This document shows positions 17,213-25,236 of a stretch of DNA of 36,384 nucleotides, piece after piece. The DNA is taken from NCBI GenBank assembly GCA_020426845.1, contig JAGQPF010000126.1, forward strand, positions 1 to 36,384, given 5' to 3'. Position 1 is the stretch's first letter, and each line of letters starts with the position of its first letter. Source of the stretch: Planctomycetales bacterium (GTDB lineage: Bacteria; Planctomycetota; Planctomycetia; Pirellulales; Pirellulaceae). Under the pieces are notes generated by a model that was given only the letters and a program-made list of their open reading frames with translations, was not told the origin of the DNA and ran no database searches. The position numbers were made by a program, and so were the translations under genes.

Positions 17213-18724
17213 ATGGGTCGCACCCCGCTGCTGTTTCTCAACGTCCTGATCATCGCCACCTGCGGGTTGGTGTACGAGCTCGTCGCGGGAACGTTGGCGA
17301 GCTATGTGCTGGGCGACTCGGTCACGCAGTTCTCCATCTGCATTGGCGTCTACCTATCGGCCCTCGGAGTCGGCGCCTGGCTGTCGGGTTACATTTCCCG
17401 CGGGGCGGAGCGAGCCTTCGTTGAGGTTGAGTTGGGCGTGGCGTTGCTGGGCGGTTTGTCCGCCCCGCTGTTGTTTCTCAGCTTCGCTCGGCTCGATCAT
17501 TTTCAGCTGGTGCTCTACGGCACGGTGTTCGGCATCGGCACGCTCGTGGGGCTCGAACTGCCGTTGCTGATGCGGATCCTTAAAAACCGGATGGATTTCA
17601 AGGATCTCGTTTCGCGGGTGCTCACCTTCGATTACATCGGCGCTCTTGTCGGCTCGTTGATGTTCCCGCTGTTTCTCGTGCCGCGTCTGGGGCTCGTCCG
17701 CACATCGTTGGCCTTCGGCTTGCTGAATGCCCTGGTCGGACTTTGGGGCACCTGGCTGCTGGCCGACGGCATTTCTCCGGCCAAGGTGATCGGCCTGAGG
17801 ATTCGCGGCTTCGTCGTGCTATTGTTGCTGACCGCCGGGCTGATCAAAGCCGGATCGCTGACGCGGCTGGCCGAGGAGGATCTGTTTCCCGACAACGTGG
17901 TGTTTGCCAAGACGACTCACTATCAGCGGATTGTGGTCACGCAAAGCCATCACGACTTCAGCTTGTTTCTCAACGGGAATCTTCAGTTCAGCTCGACCGA
18001 TGAGCACCGCTACCACGAGGCGCTGGTGCACCCGGCGGCTATGCTCGCCGCTCAGCCTCGCACTGCGCTGGTGCTGGGAGGCGGAGACGGGCTGGGCACG
18101 CGCGAGCTGCTCAAGCACGATTCGATCGAGCAGGTCACGCTGGTCGACCTGGACCCGGAAATGACGGATCTGGGCAGCAAGTTTGCGCCGTTGGTCGAGC
18201 TGAATCACGGGGCATTGTTGGACGACCGGGTCGAGATCGTCAATCAGGACGCCATGATTTGGCTGCAGGAGAACGAGCGGCTGTTCGACCTGGTCATCAT
18301 CGATTTTCCCGACCCGAACAATTTTGCGTTGGGCAAACTCTATACCCGCCGCTTCTATCGCTTGCTGGCCAACCATATGGCGCCGGACGCGGTTGCGGCG
18401 GTGCAATGCACGTCGCCGTTCCATGCGCGGAAGTCGTATTGGTGCGTGATCAACACGATGCGCGCGGCCGGTCTGCATGTGCATGGCTACCATTGTCCGG
18501 TGCCGTCCTTTCGCGGACCTTGGGGATATGCGCTGGCGATGCGAAGCGAGTTCGAGCCGCCGACGCGAGCCCCTGCCGACCTGCGGTTTTTGAATGATAA
18601 TTTGTTGTCCGCCATGTTCGTCTTTCCCAATGACATGGCACACTTGGACACGGAAGTGAACCGCCTGGACAACCAGATGCTGGTGCGCTACTACGATCAG
18701 GAGTGGCGGCGCTGGGTCGAATGA
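17213..18724 (+). CDS. membrane-anchored spermidine synthase-like aminopropyltransferase
   Basis: A 503-aa protein with about seven TM segments in the first ~215 residues (from LLFLNVLIIATCGLVYELVA to FVVLLLLTAGLIKAG), then a SpeE-type methyltransferase-fold domain (about 225-480). Binding motifs for decarboxylated AdoMet are LVLGGGDGLGTRELL, VTLVDLDPEM and the catalytic-region aspartate in IIDFPDPNNFALGKLYTRRF. It should transfer an aminopropyl group from decarboxylated AdoMet to an amine. The substrate amine is unknown; TM fusion suggests a membrane-associated acceptor or transport of the product. Decarboxylated AdoMet would be supplied by the SpeD encoded at the end of the same operon. The gene starts four bases after DUF350 stops. 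Length is normal for TM-fused SpeE proteins and nearly double that of soluble SpeE. Confidence 0.93.
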   Translation: MGRTPLLFLNVLIIATCGLVYELVAGTLASYVLGDSVTQFSICIGVYLSALGVGAWLSGYISRGAERAFVEVELGVALLGGLSAPLLFLSFARLDHFQLVLYGTVFGIGTLVGLELPLLMRILKNRMDFKDLVSRVLTFDYIGALVGSLMFPLFLVPRLGLVRTSLAFGLLNALVGLWGTWLLADGISPAKVIGLRIRGFVVLLLLTAGLIKAGSLTRLAEEDLFPDNVVFAKTTHYQRIVVTQSHHDFSLFLNGNLQFSSTDEHRYHEALVHPAAMLAAQPRTALVLGGGDGLGTRELLKHDSIEQVTLVDLDPEMTDLGSKFAPLVELNHGALLDDRVEIVNQDAMIWLQENERLFDLVIIDFPDPNNFALGKLYTRRFYRLLANHMAPDAVAAVQCTSPFHARKSYWCVINTMRAAGLHVHGYHCPVPSFRGPWGYALAMRSEFEPPTRAPADLRFLNDNLLSAMFVFPNDMAHLDTEVNRLDNQMLVRYYDQEWRRWVE

Positions 18725-18757
18725 CAACTTTGTGGCGCCTTTTGGGCGCGGAATGAG

Positions 18758-20398
18758 ATGGCGCTGGATCGACGTGAGCTACTGACTTGCTTTCTCGGCG
18801 CCCCGGCGGCGATGCTGTTGGCGGGCTGCGGTGGCGGAACGCGCGATCCGGGGCCGATTCCGGGAGAATTGGTCGGCGCCGGTCACGAGCTCGGCCACCG
18901 CTTGCGCGACCTCCGCTCGATTCCGCGGCCCGCCGAGGATCGCTGGCAAACCGTCGAAGTCGCGATTGTTGGCGGAGGAGTCGCCGGACTCTCCGCCGCT
19001 CGACGACTCTCGCGCGGCAAGCTGGACGATTACGTGCTGCTCGAGCTCGAAGAGCAGCCCGGCGGCACGGCGCGATCGGGGCCGTCTTATCCGTGGGGCG
19101 CCCATTACCTGCCCGCGCCGATGTCGCATCAGCAGGACATCATCGAGCTGCTTGAAGAGATGGAGCTGCTGGAGGGCCGCGACGATGCCGGGCATCCGCT
19201 GGTCGCCGAACAGCACTTGTGCCGAGATCCGCACGAACGGCTGTTCTATCGCGGCCGCTGGACCGAGGGACTCTATCTGTACGACGGCGCCACCGCCGAG
19301 GACCGCCGTCAACTCGAGCTGTTCGAACAGCTGGTGGCTCAATGGGTGGACTGGCGCGACGGGCAGGGCCGCCGCGCTTTTCAGCTGCCGATGGCGGAGG
19401 CCAGCGACGACGCCTCGGTTCGCGATCTCGATAAGCTCAGCTTGGGCGACTGGCTGCGGCAGCATCAACTCGACTCCCCGCGGCTCAAGTGGCTTGTCAA
19501 CTATTCTTGCCTCGACGATTACGGTCTAACTGCGGATCAAACCAGCGCTTGGGCCGGGCTCTTCTACTTCTGTGCTCGGGTCCGACAAGCCGGCGAGGAG
19601 TCGCAGCCGTTTATCACCTGGCCCGAAGGCAACGGCCGCTTGGTCCGGCAGTTGGCGCGAGGCGCCACGGGGAAGATCGAGACCTCCCGCGCCGTCGTCA
19701 ACATTGCTGCGCAAGACGATGGTGGCGATGGAAGCGATGGTGAGCGCCGCCTGGAGGTGATTGCCCTGGATCAGGACGGCAAGGCCTGGGGCTATCGCGC
19801 TCGCCGAGTGATCTTTGCGGCTCCGCAATTCCTCACCCGACACGTGATTCAAGATTGGCGCGAGAAGCCGCCGGAACACGTGGCTGCGTTCGAGTACGGC
19901 AGCTGGATGGTTGCCAATCTACACTTGAGCGAAAGGCCCATGTCCCACGGCTTTCCGCTCTGCTGGGACAACGTGATCTACGACAGCCCCGCGTTGGGCT
20001 ACGTCGTCTCGACGCATCAATCGGATGTCGAATACGGCCCAACGGTGCTGACCTATTACTATCCGCTCGCCGGCGACTCGCCGCGCGAGGTGCGCGACCG
20101 ACTGCTGGGCACGGGACAGCCCGAGTGGGCCGAGATTGCCGTCTCCGATTTGCAGCGGGCTCACGTTGATTTTCGCCAACAGGTGGAGCGTGTGGATGTG
20201 ATGCGCTGGGGCCATGCGATGGTCCGGGCGCGGACCGGGTTCTTGTTTGGCGGCGACCGCGAGCGGGCGGCGCAGCCGTACCGGGATATTTACTTTGCGC
20301 ATTCGGACCTCAGCGGCCTGCCATTGTTCGAAGAGGCGTTCTACCGAGGAAACGGGGCGGCTGATGCCGTATTGCGTTCACTGGGAAGGGACGCATGA
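18758..20398 (+). CDS. Tat-exported FAD-dependent amine oxidase-like lipoprotein
   Basis: A 546-aa flavoprotein. The N-terminus DRRELLTCFLGAPAAMLLAG followed by CGGG combines a twin-arginine-like motif with the lipobox LLAGC (cysteine at residue 24), so it is predicted to be a folded, cofactor-loaded protein exported by Tat and anchored by lipid. The Rossmann FAD motif VAIVGGGVAGLSAARRL (about 70-86) is followed by an acidic E-L-E-E-Q-P-G-G-T segment as in the amine oxidase/phytoene desaturase group. The C-terminal GNGAADAVLRSL is the expected FAD-binding end. Polyamine oxidation at the periplasmic face is a reasonable inference from the neighbours, but substrate residues cannot be assigned by eye. 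ATG 18758 follows GGAATGAG. Its stop overlaps the next gene by ATGA. Confidence 0.88.
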   Translation: MALDRRELLTCFLGAPAAMLLAGCGGGTRDPGPIPGELVGAGHELGHRLRDLRSIPRPAEDRWQTVEVAIVGGGVAGLSAARRLSRGKLDDYVLLELEEQPGGTARSGPSYPWGAHYLPAPMSHQQDIIELLEEMELLEGRDDAGHPLVAEQHLCRDPHERLFYRGRWTEGLYLYDGATAEDRRQLELFEQLVAQWVDWRDGQGRRAFQLPMAEASDDASVRDLDKLSLGDWLRQHQLDSPRLKWLVNYSCLDDYGLTADQTSAWAGLFYFCARVRQAGEESQPFITWPEGNGRLVRQLARGATGKIETSRAVVNIAAQDDGGDGSDGERRLEVIALDQDGKAWGYRARRVIFAAPQFLTRHVIQDWREKPPEHVAAFEYGSWMVANLHLSERPMSHGFPLCWDNVIYDSPALGYVVSTHQSDVEYGPTVLTYYYPLAGDSPREVRDRLLGTGQPEWAEIAVSDLQRAHVDFRQQVERVDVMRWGHAMVRARTGFLFGGDRERAAQPYRDIYFAHSDLSGLPLFEEAFYRGNGAADAVLRSLGRDA

Positions 20399-21495
20399 CT
20401 GCTGCGCCGTCGACTTCCCGGACCGGCGCGCCGGCGTGGCCCTGGCTGTTCTCGCCCGCCATCGATCTCATCGCATTTCTCGGCAGTTGTGCGATCTCGT
20501 TGTTGGTGCTCGCCTGGGGCGCACGCCACGGACTGCTTGAACAGAGCGAGCCACCCGAGTGGACTTGGGTGGCCATGATTCTGCTGGTCGATGTCGCCCA
20601 CGTGTACGCCACCGGCTTTCGTGTGTACTTCGACCGCCAGGAGCTGAGTCGTCGGCCGCTGCTGTACGCTGGGGTGCCGGTTGCTTGCTTCGTGTTGTCG
20701 ATGGCGGTCTACTCCGAATCGGAGCTTCAATTCTGGCGTTTGATGGCTTATCTGGCGGTGTTCCACTTCGTGCGCCAGCAATATGGCTGGGTTGTGCTGT
20801 ACCGTGCGCGAGCCAACGAAACCTCGGCATGGGGCAAGCGAATCGACGCCGCCGCGATTTACCTGGCGACGATTTATCCGCTGGTGCACTGGCACGCCTC
20901 GCTGCCTCGCCGGTTTTCGTGGTTTGTCCCCAACGACTTTTATGCGCTGCCGCCCTGGACTGCGCGCGTGGCGTTGACGCTCTACGTGGTGGCGTTGACG
21001 GCCTACGCGGTGAAGTCGGCGCGAGCGTGGGCCGTGGGCAGGCCCAATCCGGGCAAGGATGTCGTGCTCATCACCACGGCCGTGTGTTGGTATGTCGGCA
21101 TCGTTGCCTGCAATAGCGACTTTGCCTTCACGGTCACCAACGTGGTCATCCATGGCGTCCCTTACATGGTGTTGGTGTGGTGGTACATGTTGCGTCGCGG
21201 CGCCCAACGAGAAGGCGAGGCAACGCCGGCGCCAGCGACAACCGGTGGGCGTTGGAAGGCGGCGGTGCTGTTGATCAGCACGGTTTGGCTGCTGGCGTAT
21301 TGCGAGGAGCTCGTTTGGAATCGGGCGATCTGGCACGAGCACCGCTGGCTGTTCGGTTCCGACGTCGACGCCGAGGGATGGCAGCTCGCGTTGGTGCCGC
21401 TGCTGGCCGTGCCGCAGCTCACGCACTACGTGTTGGACGGATTCATCTGGAAACGCAGCTCGAACCCCGACGTCCGCGAAATTGTCGAACGCTAG
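20395..21495 (+). CDS. histidine-containing polytopic membrane protein
   Basis: A 366-aa integral membrane protein with about eight to nine hydrophobic helices. Distinctive polar motifs sit at or next to helices: DVAHVYATGFRVYFD, AVFHFVRQQYGWVVLYRAR, TNVVIHGVPYMVLVWWYM and LTHYVLDGFIWKRSSNP. The repeated histidines at membrane edges, with HYVLDGFIWK near the end, recall metal-dependent integral membrane oxygenases and desaturases (and the Brp/Blh type), but no match can be shown from the sequence alone. It overlaps the stop of the FAD oxidoreductase by ATGA, so expression is coupled. Together with the flavoprotein it may form the membrane oxidative part of the operon. Function remains unassigned. 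Confidence 0.85.
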   Translation: MTAAPSTSRTGAPAWPWLFSPAIDLIAFLGSCAISLLVLAWGARHGLLEQSEPPEWTWVAMILLVDVAHVYATGFRVYFDRQELSRRPLLYAGVPVACFVLSMAVYSESELQFWRLMAYLAVFHFVRQQYGWVVLYRARANETSAWGKRIDAAAIYLATIYPLVHWHASLPRRFSWFVPNDFYALPPWTARVALTLYVVALTAYAVKSARAWAVGRPNPGKDVVLITTAVCWYVGIVACNSDFAFTVTNVVIHGVPYMVLVWWYMLRRGAQREGEATPAPATTGGRWKAAVLLISTVWLLAYCEELVWNRAIWHEHRWLFGSDVDAEGWQLALVPLLAVPQLTHYVLDGFIWKRSSNPDVREIVER

Positions 21496-21557
21496 CCGCG
21501 TGGTTTGGCAGAATGCCTTACAATCCAGGTTCACGCACACAGAACCCCGCCGAGCCC

Positions 21558-21947
21558 ATGAAGCCCACCCTCACGCAGTCCGGAAGCACGCGGCCAACCA
21601 AGCTGGCGCCTGCCGGGCGACACGCCCTGGCGGACTTTCACGGTGTTTGCCCGGAGTTGTTACAGGATGAACAGCGTTTGATGTCGCTGTTCACCGAGGC
21701 GCTCGAGCGACATGGATTTCACCAACTGGGGCAGCAGAGCCACAAGTTTCCCGGTCCGGGCGGAGTCACCGGCTTCGTGTTGTTAAGTGAGAGCCACGCG
21801 GCTTTCCACTCGTATCCGGAAGTTGGGTTCATTGCCGTTGATGTGTTCTCTTGCGGAATGGCCGACCCCGCACCCGTGATCCAAGCATTGTGCGAGGTGT
21901 TTCAGCCGGACGATCTGCAACTGCATGTGCATCGTCGCGGTCACTAA
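21558..21947 (+). CDS. speD: S-adenosylmethionine decarboxylase proenzyme
   Basis: A 129-aa class 1B AdoMet decarboxylase precursor. It makes decarboxylated AdoMet, the aminopropyl donor for SpeE-type enzymes, in the cytoplasm. The self-processing site is E78-S79 in LLSESHAAFHSYPEVGF; S79 would become the pyruvoyl group. H84 and C99 (VDVFSCG) are the other active residues of this family, all present. A nonstandard N-terminal tail of about 20 residues precedes the conserved start at HALADFHGV. I start at ATG 21558; ATG 21513 adds 15 residues and is possible. It is 62 bp after the polytopic membrane protein and closes the operon, giving the SpeE-like protein its cosubstrate. Confidence 0.95.
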   Translation: MKPTLTQSGSTRPTKLAPAGRHALADFHGVCPELLQDEQRLMSLFTEALERHGFHQLGQQSHKFPGPGGVTGFVLLSESHAAFHSYPEVGFIAVDVFSCGMADPAPVIQALCEVFQPDDLQLHVHRRGH

Positions 21948-21980
21948 GGAACGACACCGTTCCATCCGGACGGCAGTCCG
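21948..21980 (+). terminator. tandem small hairpins after speD
   Basis: Two perfect 5-bp hairpins follow the speD stop at once: GGAAC/GTTCC (21948-21963) and CGGAC/GTCCG (21967-21980). No T-tract follows. They may mark the end of the polyamine operon transcript, but the stems are short. Confidence 0.3.
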
Positions 21981-22182
21981 TCTGTAGTAGTTCTCCGGGT
22001 CGTTCCGGCCAGAACAGTCTGTGCTCATTAACGGGCTCTTGCTCGTCGATTCGATGGAAGGGAAGGCGCGGCTTCCAGCGGCGCCTCGACGCGCTTGCAA
22101 CGCGCTTTTGACTCGCTTTTGATGTGCGGATGCGCTGTCCATGCGATGCTGATTCGACGGAGTCGATAGGATACCCGGCCAG

Positions 22183-23637
22183 ATGATCATGACAATCCAA
22201 ACGGCGCGGATCGTGACGATTGCGGCGATTCTGACGGCTGGGCAGACGGGGTGCCGAAGTCCCCAGCCATGTTGCGACACCGGGTTGGTCCATCGTGAGC
22301 TCGCCTGCCGGACGGGAGTCGAATCGCCAAGAGTCGCCCCCTGTCGAGAGGTCGTGCCCGCCGGCGTGGTGTTCGAGGACGGCTTGAGTGAGGACGAGGC
22401 CGTCCAAACAGCGCTCGCCAACAATTCGCTCTTTCAAGCCGCTGTGGCTCAGCTGGGCATGGCAGCGGGTGACGCCAAGCAAGCCAGTTTGATTGCCAAT
22501 CCTCAAGTGCTGATCTACTTTCCGACAAGCACGAAGGAGGGGCAATACGCGCTGTTTCAGCCGATTGAATCGTATCTGCTCCGCCCGCTGCGCGTGAAAA
22601 TTGCCAATCGCGAGTATCGTCGGATCGGCATGCAATTGGTCCAGAACGGGCTTGATGTGGCGCGCGATGTTCGGCTCGCCTATGTTGAGCTTGCGCTGGC
22701 GGCCGATCAAGCAGATCTGGCGCGCGAGACGCTGGCGATTCGCCGCAGCATCGAGGAGATTACGGACAAACGCTACGACGACGGCGATATCAGCGAGTTG
22801 GAGACCATCTCTGCCCGCGTTGATCAATTCAATGCCAGGGCCGATGCGGGTGTCCAAGACCAGTCAGTGGCAATTGCCGAGGCGAAGTTGTTGACGTTGA
22901 TCGGCTTGCCGCACTATCCGGACCCGGTCGCGTTGCTTCCGTTGGAGCTTCCCTCGCTGCCGATCTTGCTGGAGGAGGAGTTGATTGCCCAAGCGCTGGT
23001 GTGTCGTCCGGATTTTCAGGCGGCACAGTGGTCGGTCGCTGCCGCGGCGCAGCGGACCGAACTTGCGCGCCGTCAGTTCTGGCGCGTCGACGGCGTTGTG
23101 GATTCCCGCAGCGATCCGGGAAATCGCACAGGCGGCGGGCTCCGATTCGAGCTTCCTGTCTTCAATCGCAATCAAGGCGGCGCGATTCGCGCTGACTGGG
23201 AGCTCAACGCGGCGCTGCACAGTCGCGACGCAATTCGAGATCAAATTCTGGCCGACGTACGGACGGCAGCGCGTCAATTGCGGCAGGCAAGTGATGCGCT
23301 GCAGATCTTGCAACGGGAGGTCGAGCCAGCGCTCGGCGAGGCGCTGAGGATTTCTCGCCAGGGCTTTGCGGATGGAGGCACGGACTATCTGCTCGTGCTG
23401 CGCACGACCACTCAGTACCTCGACGCGCGAGCGCGCATACTCGTCCAAAAGGCGGCGTTGCTCCGCGCGCTGGCGCAGCTTGACCGCGCCGTGGGCGCCA
23501 ACATCGAGGCGGGCCCGATGAACGTCGAGCAACTGGAACAAGTCGCCAGCGTGCCGCTTCCGAGCGATGTCGGCGCCGACGGCGAGTCCGTCGCCGCGGA
23601 GGAGGCACGCGCTGATGTTTCGTCACACGACAAATAA
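22183..23637 (+). CDS. TolC-like outer membrane efflux protein
   Basis: A 484-aa OEP-family protein (CusC/CzcC-like). It should form the trimeric outer membrane channel of the efflux system encoded by the next two genes. After an N-terminal export signal with a possible lipid-anchored cysteine (AGQTGC, residue 24), the protein shows the two halves of long amphipathic helices typical of the family: DEAVQTALANNSLFQAAVAQ and VRLAYVELALAADQADLARE in the first, then LARRQFWRVDGVVDSRSDPG and LRQASDALQILQREVEPALG in the second. ATG 22183 is followed two codons later by a second ATG (22189), either being possible. The adaptor gene follows after a 306-bp gap, so a secondary promoter between them is possible. 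Confidence 0.92.
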   Translation: MIMTIQTARIVTIAAILTAGQTGCRSPQPCCDTGLVHRELACRTGVESPRVAPCREVVPAGVVFEDGLSEDEAVQTALANNSLFQAAVAQLGMAAGDAKQASLIANPQVLIYFPTSTKEGQYALFQPIESYLLRPLRVKIANREYRRIGMQLVQNGLDVARDVRLAYVELALAADQADLARETLAIRRSIEEITDKRYDDGDISELETISARVDQFNARADAGVQDQSVAIAEAKLLTLIGLPHYPDPVALLPLELPSLPILLEEELIAQALVCRPDFQAAQWSVAAAAQRTELARRQFWRVDGVVDSRSDPGNRTGGGLRFELPVFNRNQGGAIRADWELNAALHSRDAIRDQILADVRTAARQLRQASDALQILQREVEPALGEALRISRQGFADGGTDYLLVLRTTTQYLDARARILVQKAALLRALAQLDRAVGANIEAGPMNVEQLEQVASVPLPSDVGADGESVAAEEARADVSSHDK

Positions 23638-23943
23638 ATGTCGTCCAGCATGGCTGAGCGCCGCTTTCGGCGGAACTCCGTGGGTGCGAAAAGATTGAGC
23701 TGCTCTTGGGGGAGTTCCCGTTGACGACGGGATACGTGGAGCTCTCACGGGGAAATTCGCTGAACCTGCATGACCGAACTATGATGAGCTGTGGCGACGT
23801 CGAGCCACCCGTGATGCTGACGGCCGGAAAAACACGCAACGCAGGCAGCAATGAAGGCGTGCGTTCGGATTGCCGGTCGGGAGTGCACGTCGGCAGCTAC
23901 GCGGTGGAATTGTGGAGAGCACCAGCGGGACAACGAGATTGGT
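23638..23943. other. 306-bp gap between efflux channel and adaptor genes
   Basis: This is unusually long for an efflux operon. A frame in phase with the adaptor runs from 23851, but its residues show no signal and no conserved features, so I do not include it. No gene, clear hairpin or operator was found here. Confidence 0.4.
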
Positions 23944-25236
23944 ATGACGAGACTGAAACGGGCACCCCGTCGATGGTGCGGCGCGTGGATGTTGATGCCA
24001 TTGGCGCTAGCTGGAGGTTGCGATCCGCATCCATCCAAGCCGGGCTCCAGTGGTGATAAGCCGGCCAAGGTCGAGAAGTTGCCGGCCGAAACCGAACTGT
24101 CGACTATCACCCTGACCGCGGACGCGGAGCGGCGACTGGGGATTACGACTGCCGAAGTGCGTGAGCAGCAAGTCGTGCAGCGACGGACGCTCAGCGGTCA
24201 AGTCGTCGTGCCTTCCGGCAAAGCGATTGTTGTGACCTCCCCATTGGCCGGAACTGTTGAGACGATGGCCAACCGCGCGTTGCCGGCGCCGGGGGCGTTG
24301 GTGGATCCGGAAACGCCGCTGCTGTTGGTCAAGCCGCTGCTGTCGGCCGAGCGCGATGTGCCGACTCCGGCGGAACAAGTGCAGATCATCGGCGCTCGCG
24401 CGAACTTGATGGCGTCGCGCACGGTCGCGGTGGGCGACGTCGAACGCAGCCGAGCCGAAGTCGAGGCGGCTCAAATCGCACTGAACCGAGCCAAACAGCT
24501 GTTCGCCGACCGCGCCGGCGCGCGCCGCGCCGTGGACGATGCGGAGGCTCAGTTGAATGTTGCGAAATCGAATCTTGACGCTGCGGAGCTGCGAGCCGGG
24601 CAGCTGGCGGAGTTGCTCAAGCTGCTGGAAGCTCCGCCAGCCGATGGCGAGCCGACCTCGCTGCCAATGACGACTCCCATTCGCGGGATCGTCAACCGCA
24701 TCGAGGTGCGCGAGGGGCAGACGATCGCCAGCGGCGCAACGTTGTTTGAAGTGGTGAATCTGGATGCGGTATGGATTCGTGTGCCGGTGTTTGTGGATCT
24801 GCTGCCAGAGATCAATGCCGAGGCAGAGGTCGCCCTGGTGCGCCTTTCGGGGGAGCCGATGGACGGCTCCGTTTCGGCCGCGCCGATCGCTGCGCCGCCG
24901 ACAGCCGATGCCGCGACTTCGACCGTCGACCTGTACTATCAAGTCGACAATTCAACGCTTCGTCTGCGACCGGGACAGCGAGTTGGAGTCGCATTGCCAT
25001 TGATTGGCCCCGAGGCGTCGTTGGTCGTGCCGGGCAAAGCGATACTGTACGACATCCATGGAAATGCCTGGGTATACGTAAAATTGGGCGACCGCAAGTT
25101 TTCTCGTCATCGCGTTGACATTCGCTTCGTCGAAGACGACGAGGCGGTTCTGGCGTCCGGCCCGGCGTCCGGAACTTCGGTGGTGGTCGACGGAGCGGCG
25201 GAGCTGTTCGGCACCGAATTCGGAGCCGGCAAATGA
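23944..25236 (+). CDS. RND efflux periplasmic adaptor lipoprotein (HlyD/CusB-like)
   Basis: A 430-aa membrane fusion protein joining the pump to the outer membrane channel. The start ATG 23944 gives a signal with the lipobox LALAGGC (cysteine 26). A barrel-lipoyl part ([20 protein letters not shown] with [20 protein letters not shown]) surrounds a helical hairpin ([20 protein letters not shown] and [20 protein letters not shown]), then the second half of the lipoyl domain ([19 protein letters not shown]), a beta barrel and a membrane-proximal domain ([33 protein letters not shown]). There is no obvious histidine- or methionine-rich metal-binding N-terminal stretch. Its stop overlaps the pump start by ATGA (25233-25236), meaning tight coupling. 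Confidence 0.93.
   Translation: MTRLKRAPRRWCGAWMLMPLALAGGCDPHPSKPGSSGDKPAKVEKLPAETELSTITLTADAERRLGITTAEVREQQVVQRRTLSGQVVVPSGKAIVVTSPLAGTVETMANRALPAPGALVDPETPLLLVKPLLSAERDVPTPAEQVQIIGARANLMASRTVAVGDVERSRAEVEAAQIALNRAKQLFADRAGARRAVDDAEAQLNVAKSNLDAAELRAGQLAELLKLLEAPPADGEPTSLPMTTPIRGIVNRIEVREGQTIASGATLFEVVNLDAVWIRVPVFVDLLPEINAEAEVALVRLSGEPMDGSVSAAPIAAPPTADAATSTVDLYYQVDNSTLRLRPGQRVGVALPLIGPEASLVVPGKAILYDIHGNAWVYVKLGDRKFSRHRVDIRFVEDDEAVLASGPASGTSVVVDGAAELFGTEFGAGK

Noticed and set aside
14620..21947. ATP-grasp amidoligase expected in DUF350/polyamine clusters
   Set aside because: I looked for ATP-grasp-like motifs in every gene of the block and found none; all seven genes are accounted for otherwise.
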